DNA of 14,729 nt, taken from positions 1 through 14,729 of the forward strand of contig CAYQPF010000129.1 of the NCBI GenBank assembly GCA_964419225.1. The letters run 5' to 3'. Positions 8,538 to 14,729 of this stretch are shown one piece after another. Every line of letters begins with the position of its first letter. The stretch's first letter is position 1. Under the pieces are notes generated by a model that did not search any database, was not told where the DNA came from, and saw nothing but the letters and a program-made list of their open reading frames with translations. This stretch comes from CAYQPF01 sp964419225. Its GTDB lineage: Bacteria > Cloacimonadota > Cloacimonadia > Cloacimonadales > CAYQPF01. Position numbers and translations under genes: made by a program.

Positions 8538-9725
8538 TTATTTGACAACTATGGTATTTATATTTCCTCCGTCTTTCAATAACTCAAATTCAACTCTGTT
8601 TGTTTTTTCCATTAACTCAACTATTTGCTGAAAATTATTGTATTTGGTTATGTTAATTGAAAAAGGAATGGCCTCATCTGCCTTATCATTAAAAATCACA
8701 TTGATTGAATATATCCGACTTAGATAATTCATTATCTCCTTTAGTGATGTCCTTTCAAATACTATTCTTCCATCTTTCCAGGAAGTATAGAGATCTACGT
8801 TTACTTCACATATTTTTATATCCTTAGTTTTGACATCCAATATTGCCTGCTGTCCCGGGATAAGATCATAAGAATTATTTCCTGAAATTATTTTAACCTT
8901 ACCCTCAATTAAGGTTGTCATTACATTCTCATCATCTTCAAATGCATTAACGCAGAAAGAAGTCCCTAAAACCTTTATTTGCATTCCATTTACTTCAACT
9001 ATAAATGGCCTTTTCTCATCTCTGGATACTTTAAAAAATGCTTGCCCTTTTACAGATACCTTTCTAATATTTTTGCCAAATACCTCAGGGTACGACAATT
9101 CAGATTCCGAGTTTAAATACACTACAGTACCATCTGAGAGAATTACATTATAATCACTTGCTCTCGGAATTATAATTTTGTTAATCTTCTCACTATCCCC
9201 ATAATTATTAATACCATACTTTAATGTATCTCCTATTCTTACCGCATTTAGATTATTAAGAGTTTCTTCGCTCAGGGTGCTCTTTTTTTCTAAATCAACA
9301 GTACTTCCGTCAGACAAAACCAGTAAAGCCTTAGGCCCATGATATGATATTGAAGCTAACAGTTTGTCTCTCTTTGTTGTTGAATCAATATTGCGGCTTG
9401 TAATATATAATGTCACTCCAATGATAAGAGGAAACACAATGATTGCTGCATACTTTAAAAACGACTTAATATGGAACCTCTTCTCGTTTCTAACTGTTCT
9501 TTGCCTTATTAATTGCCACTCCTTTTCATTTAATGTATCACTTCTCTTAAACCGCTTTATGCTATTTCCAAGATGCTCCCAAGAGGTCATCCTCTGGAAA
9601 ATCTCCTCATTTTTAGCATCTTTATTACGCCAGTTATTTAATTCATCTGTTTCCTGTTCAGTAATGTTACTTGTCAGAAAAAGCAAAATGAGTTTTTTTA
9701 TCTTTTCTCTCTCTTTTGATTCCAT
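8538..9725 (-). CDS. FecR-family anti-sigma factor with C-terminal DUF4974-type domain
   Basis: The 395-residue protein has a cytoplasmic N-terminal part (about 1-88) that should hold the ECF sigma factor. A single membrane segment follows (about 89-109, FLKYAAIIVFPLIIGVTLYI). Its periplasmic part contains the FecR domain (about 190-283, including ILSDGTVVYLNSES, VKGQAFFKV, VLGTSFCVNAF and LIEGKVKI). The C-terminal DUF4974 region (about 320-394, IVFERTSLKEIMNYLSRIYSINVIF) is related to the STN fold and is the expected contact for the transporter's STN domain. It sits between the sigma gene and the STN-bearing susC, the standard order for trans-envelope signalling operons. The start is fixed by an AAGGAGG motif 4 bases upstream, which is unusual for this phylum. 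Confidence 0.95.
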   Translation of the reverse strand: MESKEREKIKKLILLFLTSNITEQETDELNNWRNKDAKNEEIFQRMTSWEHLGNSIKRFKRSDTLNEKEWQLIRQRTVRNEKRFHIKSFLKYAAIIVFPLIIGVTLYITSRNIDSTTKRDKLLASISYHGPKALLVLSDGSTVDLEKKSTLSEETLNNLNAVRIGDTLKYGINNYGDSEKINKIIIPRASDYNVILSDGTVVYLNSESELSYPEVFGKNIRKVSVKGQAFFKVSRDEKRPFIVEVNGMQIKVLGTSFCVNAFEDDENVMTTLIEGKVKIISGNNSYDLIPGQQAILDVKTKDIKICEVNVDLYTSWKDGRIVFERTSLKEIMNYLSRIYSINVIFNDKADEAIPFSINITKYNNFQQIVELMEKTNRVEFELLKDGGNINTIVVK

Positions 9726-9729
9726 ATAT

Positions 9730-9736
9730 CCTCCTT
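9730..9736 (-). promoter_or_regulatory. Canonical Shine-Dalgarno sequence of the anti-sigma gene
   Basis: On the minus strand AAGGAGG lies 4 bases before the fecR ATG. None of the other secure genes in this window has such a site; their upstream regions are plain A/T. It supports the chosen start and suggests that translation of the anti-sigma factor is set independently of the sigma gene. Confidence 0.65.
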
Positions 9737-9747
9737 GTTAAATAGAA

Positions 9748-9770
9748 ACACCAAGCACTAGGCCTGGTGT
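9748..9770 (-). promoter_or_regulatory. Hairpin in the sigma/anti-sigma intergenic region
   Basis: ACACCA (9748-9753) pairs with TGGTGT (9765-9770). After one A-C mismatch there are two further G-C pairs (9755/9763 and 9756/9762) and a five-base loop. On the transcript it ends 11 bases before the fecR Shine-Dalgarno sequence and is not followed by a U-tract. It may affect transcript processing or fecR translation, or be a DNA-binding palindrome; function is inferred only. Confidence 0.45.
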
Positions 9771-9795
9771 AATAGTAATTATATATATATTTTTT

Positions 9796-10356
9796 TTAAA
9801 CAGAGATAAATAGCAATAAACTTAATATTCTATTCATTCTTTCTCTTATAAAATGATTCGCATTATTCTTATGCTTTTTCACAGTATTTATTGATATGTC
9901 CAGTTTCTGTGAAATTTCTTCATGACTCATACCGCTAAGACTTAATTTATAAACATGTTTGCACGCAGGTGGTAATTCTTCGAAAAATTTCAGAACAAGA
10001 TCAAAAATCTCTGTCTCTAAAATATTATCAAGAAATGATTCGGAATTATCTTCCCTTAAAATTGCATCATAGTATTTTCTCTTAACGGATTTATGGCGCA
10101 TTAAATTAAGGCAATTGTTTTTCACAATTTTATATAAATATGATTTGGCCGCATTAAAAGAATTAAAATTCTTACGATTATTCCAGAAACTAACGAAAGC
10201 ATCCTGAACAATATCGTCTATGAGGGAATCTTCTTCTAAATACTTAGAGGCAAAATATCTTAATGATGGCGAGTTCTCTTCATAGAATTTTCTAAAAGCA
10301 ATTTCTACCCCATTATTAATATCCGTAATAATGCTATCGCTTTCTATGATACTCAT
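9796..10356 (-). CDS. ECF-type RNA polymerase sigma factor (FecI-like, Bacteroidota type)
   Basis: The 186-residue protein has sigma-70 region 2 at about 18-88 (YEENSPSLRYFASKYLEEDS ... DIVQDAFVSFWNNRKNF ... AKSYLYKIVKNNCLN) and region 4 at about 122-172. The helix-turn-helix reads GMSHEEISQKLDISINTVKK (142-161). Length and motifs fit the Bacteroidota ECF factors that pair with FecR and SusC. It is the first gene of the unit and lies 70 bases before fecR. When released by FecR it is expected to direct transcription of the downstream susCD genes, but its target promoter is not recognisable here. The start ATG at 10354-10356 has no Shine-Dalgarno sequence. The protein ends in a hydrophobic tail (LSLLLFISV), which is slightly unusual. 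Confidence 0.95.
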   Translation of the reverse strand: MSIIESDSIITDINNGVEIAFRKFYEENSPSLRYFASKYLEEDSLIDDIVQDAFVSFWNNRKNFNSFNAAKSYLYKIVKNNCLNLMRHKSVKRKYYDAILREDNSESFLDNILETEIFDLVLKFFEELPPACKHVYKLSLSGMSHEEISQKLDISINTVKKHKNNANHFIRERMNRILSLLLFISV

Positions 10357-10381
10357 TTATCAAATTGTTTGATTGCTTTTT

Positions 10382-10414
10382 AGAAGCTTTTTAAAGGTAA
10401 GAAAGTGAGCTTCT
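10382..10414 (-). repeat. Inverted repeat in the leader of the sigma gene
   Basis: The seven-base arms AGAAGCT (10382-10388) and AGCTTCT (10408-10414) are perfect reverse complements separated by 19 bases. They lie 26-58 bases upstream of the sigma-factor ATG. It may form a leader stem or an operator. The arms are short and the loop is long, so this could be chance. Confidence 0.25.
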
Positions 10415-10474
10415 GCAGTACATGTTCCATAAAACTGTTTAAAAATTCCTGTAACGATTCCATGATGTAATTTT

Positions 10475-10504
10475 CAAAGATAAGAACTTATTAATTTCAC
10501 CAAT
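10475..10504 (-). promoter_or_regulatory. Candidate promoter of the sigma/anti-sigma operon
   Basis: On the minus strand ATTG (10504-10501) is followed after 18 bases by TATCTTTG (10482-10475), which fits the -7 consensus TAnnTTTG exactly. Transcription would start near 10468, giving a leader of about 110 bases. The -33 element is imperfect. Confidence 0.4.
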
Positions 10505-10521
10505 TATTCGTTTAATTTTTA

Positions 10522-10529
10522 CAAATGTA
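10522..10529 (-). promoter_or_regulatory. Alternative -7 element upstream of the sigma gene
   Basis: The minus strand reads TACATTTG, an exact TAnnTTTG match, but no TTTG-like -33 element lies about 20 bases further upstream. It is a weaker candidate than the one at 10475-10504. Confidence 0.2.
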
Positions 10530-10823
10530 TATTTTCTATTTGATATTTTGTTCTTGTTATAATTTACTTCGATAGTTACACCCTCAAAAATTAATGAACG
10601 ATTCTGTCAACATACTTAAGGCAATTTTAACATTACAAGAGAGTTCATTGACGTTAATGTGTAGAAAATATGTCTGCTATGCAACTTTTTTGCTCTACGC
10701 CTCGTCTAGTATTGAGAAAAACTTAATTTTTTTTAGGGTATCTCTCTTCTGAACGATCTTATATACAAAAGAGGATAACAAATTAGATTTTTGCACCATT
10801 ATAATATCAAATTATAAATTTAA

Positions 10824-11063
10824 ATGATAACCGTTCAAATGAATGCAGATACTAAGAAATTCGCCAAAAAAACAAATGACGACAACTGTTGCTCCCCGCT
10901 GGCAGATAATATTATCCATTATATTTTTGATTTAGATGATTATTCTAATAATATCAGACCAGCCGTAGCAAAAACCTGTAAGGATATGCCAGGAAATGAG
11001 ATGGAGGCCATAAGTCACATCCTGGATAAGTTCTTTAATAACCTTGACGAAAACAGATCTTAA
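10824..11063 (+). CDS. Small unknown protein sharing its C-terminal helix with the neighbouring MarR protein
   Basis: This 79-residue predicted cytosolic protein matches no family I recognise. It has no signal peptide or membrane segment. It contains three cysteines (22, 23 and 52, including the pair NCCSP) and an acidic middle (FDLDDYSNN). Its last helix, NEMEAISHILDKFFNNLD (58-75), aligns without gaps to NEMKMAQSFLNKLFSNLD, the last 18 residues of the MarR protein encoded just downstream, with 9 of 18 identical. No DNA-binding helix is present. It may be a remnant or partial duplication of a MarR gene, or a small partner that uses the MarR dimerisation surface. It lies 78 bases before marR and in the same direction, but marR has its own promoter in that gap. 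An internal ATG at residue 6 is a possible alternative start. Coding status is likely but unproven. Confidence 0.6.
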   Translation: MITVQMNADTKKFAKKTNDDNCCSPLADNIIHYIFDLDDYSNNIRPAVAKTCKDMPGNEMEAISHILDKFFNNLDENRS

Positions 11064-11083
11064 CATAAATTTCCACTTTCAGC

Positions 11084-11115
11084 TTTGCATTTTTTTCAAA
11101 AAAAATGTATATTTG
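11084..11115 (+). promoter_or_regulatory. Promoter of the right-hand marR gene
   Basis: TTTG (11084-11087) and TATATTTG (11108-11115), spaced by 20 bases, match the Bacteroides housekeeping promoter consensus (TTTG, then TAnnTTTG) exactly. The predicted transcription start near 11120 leaves a leader of about 20 bases before the marR ATG at 11142. It is the best promoter match in the window. Confidence 0.65.
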
Positions 11116-11116
11116 A

Positions 11117-11131
11117 ACACTATTAAAGTGT
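11117..11131 (+). promoter_or_regulatory. Possible autoregulatory operator at the marR start site
   Basis: ACACT-attaa-AGTGT is a perfect five-base palindrome with a five-base spacer. It covers the predicted transcription start of marR, a place where MarR-type repressors commonly bind their own promoters. The arms are short, so confidence is low. Confidence 0.3.
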
Positions 11132-11141
11132 AACCTAAATT

Positions 11142-11576
11142 ATGAGTATGTTCCTTCCGGACGAATCAATTACATTCTTAATCAATAAAACTGCCCAGAA
11201 ATTCAAACTGGAACTTAGCAGAAAGCTAAAGCAGTCGGGGCTTGACATTAGTAGTGATCAATGGTCGGTTTTAATATATTTGTCTGATCACGATGGCCCG
11301 ACACAAACCGACTTAGCTCAGAAATTACATAAGGACAGATCAAACTTAACCCGTATACTGGATCTGATGGAGAAAAACCTTCACATTGAGAGATTCAGAA
11401 ATTCAACCGACCGTCGGGAATATAATGTTTATATTACTGACAAAGGAAAGGAACTTATTCCTATTCTTAAAAAAACAGGCAATACTGTTATGAAGCAAGC
11501 ACTCAAAGGGACTGATGCCAATGAGATGAAAATGGCCCAGTCTTTTTTAAACAAACTTTTCTCCAATCTTGATTAA
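11142..11576 (+). CDS. MarR-family winged-helix transcriptional regulator
   Basis: The 144-residue protein has the full MarR layout. An N-terminal helix (about 8-32) is followed by the winged helix-turn-helix (about 53-103, GPTQTDLAQKLHKDRSNLTR with recognition helix near 64-78). The wing reads NSTDRREYNVYITDKGKEL (87-105) and the C-terminal dimerisation helices span 106-144. It has no cysteine, which argues against a thiol-based redox sensor. It lies 200 bases upstream of a SusC-type transporter in the same direction and 78 bases after a small unknown gene. A dedicated promoter precedes it, and palindromes near that promoter and the susC promoter suggest it may control itself and the transporter. 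It is clearly a different paralogue from the MarR protein at the left edge. Ligand unknown. Confidence 0.93.
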   Translation: MSMFLPDESITFLINKTAQKFKLELSRKLKQSGLDISSDQWSVLIYLSDHDGPTQTDLAQKLHKDRSNLTRILDLMEKNLHIERFRNSTDRREYNVYITDKGKELIPILKKTGNTVMKQALKGTDANEMKMAQSFLNKLFSNLD

Positions 11577-11600
11577 TTTTTTTTACACATATTGTTGTTG

Positions 11601-11643
11601 TGTCAAATTTTGTTGTATTATAATTGGTTATGTCAAACTGACA
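11601..11643 (+). promoter_or_regulatory. Candidate operator region upstream of the right-hand susC
   Basis: TGTCAAA occurs at 11601-11607 and again at 11631-11637, exactly 30 bases apart, close to three helical turns. The second copy is part of a perfect palindrome TGTCA-aac-TGACA (11631-11643). This ends 11 bases before the predicted -7 element and covers the place where a -33 element would lie. The position suits repression or activation by a dimeric regulator such as the adjacent MarR protein; that link is inference. Confidence 0.4.
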
Positions 11644-11654
11644 AGAATTTTTAC

Positions 11655-11662
11655 TACATTTG
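11655..11662 (+). promoter_or_regulatory. Candidate -7 promoter element of the right-hand susC
   Basis: TACATTTG matches TAnnTTTG exactly, but no TTTG-type -33 element lies at the expected distance; the palindrome at 11631-11643 occupies that space. Transcription would start near 11668, giving a leader of about 110 bases. The weak -33 element suggests a regulated promoter. Confidence 0.45.
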
Positions 11663-11741
11663 CTAATAAGGATATAATTTAAACTAATACACTATAATTT
11701 GCACAAATACTAATACATTTTTTATCAGGCACTTAACCCAA

Positions 11742-11765
11742 ATTAATCTAAATTATTAATCTAAA
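11742..11765 (+). repeat. Tandem-like direct repeat in the susC leader
   Basis: ATTAATCTAAA occurs at 11742-11752 and 11755-11765, separated by two bases, ending 11 bases before the susC ATG. Further upstream ACTAATACA occurs at 11683-11691 and 11709-11717. These A/T-rich repeats lie in the untranslated leader; a role in translation or regulation is possible but not shown. Confidence 0.4.
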
Positions 11766-11776
11766 AATTAAAACAA

Positions 11777-14729
11777 ATGAAAAAACTCCTTTTGTTGACA
11801 TTGTCGGTCATCATGGGCATTTCGTTGCTGTATGCACAGCAAAAAGTAACCGGAACGGTTATTTCGAGCGAGGACGGAGAACCTCTGCCCTTTGTTACAG
11901 TAGCTGTGACAGGTACAACTATTGCAACGCAAACAAATGCTGATGGTACCTATTCAATCAATGTCCCGGCCTCTGGCAAATCTCTTACCTTTACTTTTAT
12001 AGGCAAGAAGACAGTTGTTGCTGAACTTAACGGACGGACTGTCGTGAACGTTCAAATGTCCTCCGAAGCAGTTGCTTTGGAAGATGTTATTGTTGTAGCC
12101 TATGGTACAGCAAAAAAAGAATCATTTACCGGATCTGCTCAGGTAGTAAAAGCAGATAAAATTGACAAAAGAACTATATCTAATGTAACCAAGGCTATTG
12201 ATGGTCTTGCTACAGGTGTGCAAACCACATCTGGTTCCGGACAACCCGGTCAGGGTGCCGCTGTGGTTATCAGAGGATTTGGTTCGATCAGTGCTTCAAA
12301 CACTCCGCTTTATGTTGTAGATGGAGTCCCTTATGATGGAGCAATCAACGCCATCAACCCTAACGATATTGAATCAATGACAATTATCAAAGATGCATCG
12401 GCAGGTGCCCTTTATGGTGCTCGTGGTGCAAATGGTGTTATCATGATTACCACCAAAAAGGGTAAAGAGGGCGATGTTACTATCAGTTTCAAAGGCAACT
12501 GGGGTGTGGCATCCAGAGGAATTCCTCGTTATGAGACAATGGATTCATACGGTTGGACAGAGGATGTGTATTTTATGTATAAGAACAAACTGATTGCCGA
12601 TGGCACCCCTCCTTCACTTGCTGGTGCTGCTGCCCTTCAGGAGATGGCCACTGGTGCCACAAAGATTTTTGGTGCAAATCAGAAATACAACCCTTTCAGT
12701 CTTGCTGTAACTGATCTTATTGATCATACAACAGGTAAGATAAAAGATGGAACAACTCTAAAATGGAATGAAGACTGGCTTGACAGCTCTACAGAGTCAC
12801 AACCACTTCGTCAGGAATATCAGATGACAGTAACTGGTGGCTCATCAAAAACAAATTACATGTTTTCTGCTGGTTATTTAAAAGAAGAAGGTTTGGTTTT
12901 AACTACAAACTTCAACCGGTATTCTGGAAGAGCAAATATTGACTCCAAAATAAAAGAGTGGTTCAAGACTGGTTTTAATGTAAATTTTGCTGCAAATTCA
13001 TCGAACAGCACATCATTGTCAACTTCTACAACAGGAAGCAGCTCCTCATACTCCAATGTATTCTATACATGTATGTTGATGGCTCCTATATATCCTTTGT
13101 ACGAAAAAGATGCAGCTGGCAAAAATGTATTAGATGTTAATGGAGATCCAAAATTCGACTGGGGTGAGGATCGTCCAGCCGGTGCCAGTGCAGGATGGAA
13201 CCCTTTGGCAAACCTTAAAGATGATAAATACTCTGCTAATAATGACAACTTAAGTGCAAGGACATATTTCGATTTAGGCGGTCTTAAAGAAGGCTTCTTA
13301 CAAGGGCTTAAATTTTCCGTAAACTTTGGGTTCGACTATAATATGGCAAAAACAAGAACATACTGGAACCCGTATTATGGTAATGCTAAGTCTCTTAACG
13401 GATTTGTATCAATAAAGGATGAAAGGACATTCAGCTACACATTTAATCAGATTTTATCATGGAACCGTTCTTTTGGAATGCATAATATTGATTTTATGGC
13501 CGGTCATGAGTTATATAAATACAATTTCCAATATTTAAGGGGTGACAAATCAGGGTTCCCTTTTGGTGGCCTTTATGAACTAGATGCCGCTACAACAATT
13601 CAAGACGCAAGCTCTTATACAAACAATTATGTAATTGAATCATTTTTATCGCGTTTGAATTATTCCTTTAACGATAAGTATTACCTTTCGGGTAGTTTCC
13701 GCAGAGACGGAACATCTCGTTTCAACAAAAATGTACGTTGGGGGGACTTTGGATCGATAGGTGGAAGCTGGAGGATTTCTCAGGAACCATTTATGAAGGG
13801 TCTTTCATGGATAAACAATCTTACACTTAAAGCCTCGTATGGTGTTCAGGGTAATGATAATATTGGTTCTCTGTATGCATGGCAGGCTTTCTATTCATTA
13901 GCGTATCCAAATGGTTCCAATCCTGGTGCCGTTGTAACCTCTCTGGAAAATGCAAATCTTAAATGGGAGAAAAATGAAAATCTGAACGTAGGTATCGAAG
14001 CCCGTTTGTTAGATAGAATTTCATTTTCTGCCGAATATTACAATCGTTTTACCCGCGATATGCTCATGGACTATCCTATGGCTTTATCCCTTGGATTCAG
14101 CGATTATTCAAAGAATATCGGCAATATGCAGAACAGCGGTTTTGAGCTTAGTGTTTCAATGGATATCATTAAAAAAGGGAAATTTAACTGGAACACAACT
14201 CTAATGGCCTCTACAATAAAGAATAAGGTTAAGAATCTTGCCGATAAACCTGAGATTATTTCAGGCAACTATATCAAAAGAGAGGGTGAAACAATTAATT
14301 CCTTCTATCTGGCTCACTCAGCAGGTGTTGACCCTGCAACCGGTAATAAACTATACTGGGTATGGGACGAAGACGCTGAAGGAGTACGTGGTGATCGTTA
14401 TATCAGCAGCGACTACTCAAAGGCACTTCAATGCAGAGATATCGCAGGGAGTCGTATTCCAAAAGTTTACGGATCGTGGGCCAATGATTTCAGAATCGGG
14501 AATTTTGATTTAAGTTTTCTGACCACCTATTCTATTGGCGGCAAAATGCTTGACGGAGTTTACAGCACATTGCTATACAACACTTATATGGGCCAGGCTG
14601 CACATGTCGACAGAGAGACTGCATGGAAAAAGACGGGTGACATTGTTTCTATTCCTAGACTTGACAGTAATGGCTCTGCAAAAATTAGAAAAACTGATGC
14701 TGAATTGTTTGATGATTCTTACTTTTCAA
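11777..14729 (+). CDS. SusC/RagA-type TonB-linked outer-membrane transporter (3' end cut by the window)
   Basis: The frame is open from ATG 11777 to the window end (984 full codons), and I followed it without a break. A signal peptide (MKKLLLLTLSVIMGISLLYA) leads directly into a carboxypeptidase-regulatory-like domain (about 22-95). A TonB-box-like EDVIVVAYGT (102-111) and the plug follow, the latter containing VIRGFGSISASNTPLYVVDG and IESMTIIKDASAGALYGARG. The rest is a long beta-barrel with the typical late motif KIRKTDAELFDDSYFS at the cut. Perhaps 50-100 residues are missing. Unlike the other SusC protein in the window it has no STN domain, so it should not signal to a FecR/sigma pair. 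This fits its position behind a marR gene. A susD partner is expected just past the window. Substrate unknown. Confidence 0.95.
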   Translation, partial: MKKLLLLTLSVIMGISLLYAQQKVTGTVISSEDGEPLPFVTVAVTGTTIATQTNADGTYSINVPASGKSLTFTFIGKKTVVAELNGRTVVNVQMSSEAVALEDVIVVAYGTAKKESFTGSAQVVKADKIDKRTISNVTKAIDGLATGVQTTSGSGQPGQGAAVVIRGFGSISASNTPLYVVDGVPYDGAINAINPNDIESMTIIKDASAGALYGARGANGVIMITTKKGKEGDVTISFKGNWGVASRGIPRYETMDSYGWTEDVYFMYKNKLIADGTPPSLAGAAALQEMATGATKIFGANQKYNPFSLAVTDLIDHTTGKIKDGTTLKWNEDWLDSSTESQPLRQEYQMTVTGGSSKTNYMFSAGYLKEEGLVLTTNFNRYSGRANIDSKIKEWFKTGFNVNFAANSSNSTSLSTSTTGSSSSYSNVFYTCMLMAPIYPLYEKDAAGKNVLDVNGDPKFDWGEDRPAGASAGWNPLANLKDDKYSANNDNLSARTYFDLGGLKEGFLQGLKFSVNFGFDYNMAKTRTYWNPYYGNAKSLNGFVSIKDERTFSYTFNQILSWNRSFGMHNIDFMAGHELYKYNFQYLRGDKSGFPFGGLYELDAATTIQDASSYTNNYVIESFLSRLNYSFNDKYYLSGSFRRDGTSRFNKNVRWGDFGSIGGSWRISQEPFMKGLSWINNLTLKASYGVQGNDNIGSLYAWQAFYSLAYPNGSNPGAVVTSLENANLKWEKNENLNVGIEARLLDRISFSAEYYNRFTRDMLMDYPMALSLGFSDYSKNIGNMQNSGFELSVSMDIIKKGKFNWNTTLMASTIKNKVKNLADKPEIISGNYIKREGETINSFYLAHSAGVDPATGNKLYWVWDEDAEGVRGDRYISSDYSKALQCRDIAGSRIPKVYGSWANDFRIGNFDLSFLTTYSIGGKMLDGVYSTLLYNTYMGQAAHVDRETAWKKTGDIVSIPRLDSNGSAKIRKTDAELFDDSYFS

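Larger units (their letters stand above)
10357..10823. other. Divergent intergenic region between the sigma gene and the small plus-strand gene
   Basis: This 467-base A/T-rich stretch has no convincing coding frame. It should contain the promoters for the leftward sigma operon (two candidates, annotated separately) and for the rightward small gene, for which no good consensus match was found. AGAAGCT (10382-10388) can pair with AGCTTCT (10408-10414) in the sigma-gene leader. The segment from about 10560 to 10740 holds only weak short inverted repeats and T-runs; I cannot assign a role to it. Confidence 0.6.

Noticed and set aside
9364..9741. Plus-strand open frame opposite the 5' part of fecR
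   Set aside because: The minus strand encodes a complete FecR protein with a strong ribosome-binding site; the antisense frame is a shadow produced by hydrophobic antisense codons.
9780..9797. TATATATATA run followed by T-run after the sigma gene, considered as a terminator or phase-variable repeat
   Set aside because: There is no stem before it, it is short, and the intact downstream fecR is expected to be co-transcribed. Length variation cannot be judged from one sequence.
10560..10760. Possible small RNA in the divergent intergenic region
   Set aside because: No consensus promoter, no stable stem and no terminator were found; only short weak inverted repeats with long loops.
12874..13248. 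Two short minus-strand open frames inside the right-hand susC
   Set aside because: They lie opposite a continuous, clearly homologous SusC reading frame and show no family features.
14238..14513. Plus-strand open frame of 91 codons inside the right-hand susC, considered as a sign of a frameshift
   Set aside because: The main frame continues with normal SusC barrel motifs through and beyond this stretch to the window end, so this is an out-of-frame shadow.

Overview
The window comes from an AT-rich member of the Bacteroidota, most likely of the order Bacteroidales. The support is two SusC/RagA-type TonB-linked outer-membrane transporters, a SusD lipoprotein, DUF4843 and PKD-like lipoproteins, an ECF sigma/FecR pair with a DUF4974-type C-terminus, promoter matches to the Bacteroides consensus (TTTG ... 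TAnnTTTG), and a near absence of Shine-Dalgarno sequences (fecR is the clear exception). The genus cannot be read from the sequence.

Left edge (24-963, minus strand): a small lipoprotein followed 30 bases later by a MarR-family regulator, probably one transcript. The lipoprotein resembles only the N-terminal domain of the longer LruC-type lipoproteins. The non-coding stretch 963-1188 holds a long imperfect inverted repeat.

Centre (1189-10356, minus strand): a compact six-gene unit read right to left. It runs ECF sigma factor (fecI-like), anti-sigma factor (fecR-like), SusC-type transporter with an N-terminal STN signalling domain, SusD-type lipoprotein, DUF4843 lipoprotein, PKD-like lipoprotein. 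The last four genes are separated by only 11-15 bases. This is a trans-envelope signalling and uptake operon: ligand capture by SusD/SusC is expected to be relayed through the STN domain to periplasmic FecR, freeing the sigma factor. No glycoside hydrolase, peptidase or other enzyme is present, so the substrate cannot be inferred.

Right side (10824-14729, plus strand): after a 467-base divergent intergenic region come a 79-residue unknown protein, a second MarR-family regulator with its own near-perfect Bacteroides promoter, and a second SusC/RagA transporter. This transporter lacks the STN domain and is cut by the window end. A TGTCA-aac-TGACA palindrome sits just upstream of its predicted -7 element, so MarR control of this transporter is a reasonable hypothesis. 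The 79-residue protein shares its last helix with the neighbouring MarR protein.

I saw no RNA genes, CRISPR arrays, transposases or obvious pseudogenes. The window is mostly a well-known type of nutrient-uptake locus. The less ordinary parts are the orphan 79-residue protein with its MarR neighbour, the fecI-fecR junction, the isolated LruC-like domain, and the large inverted repeat.
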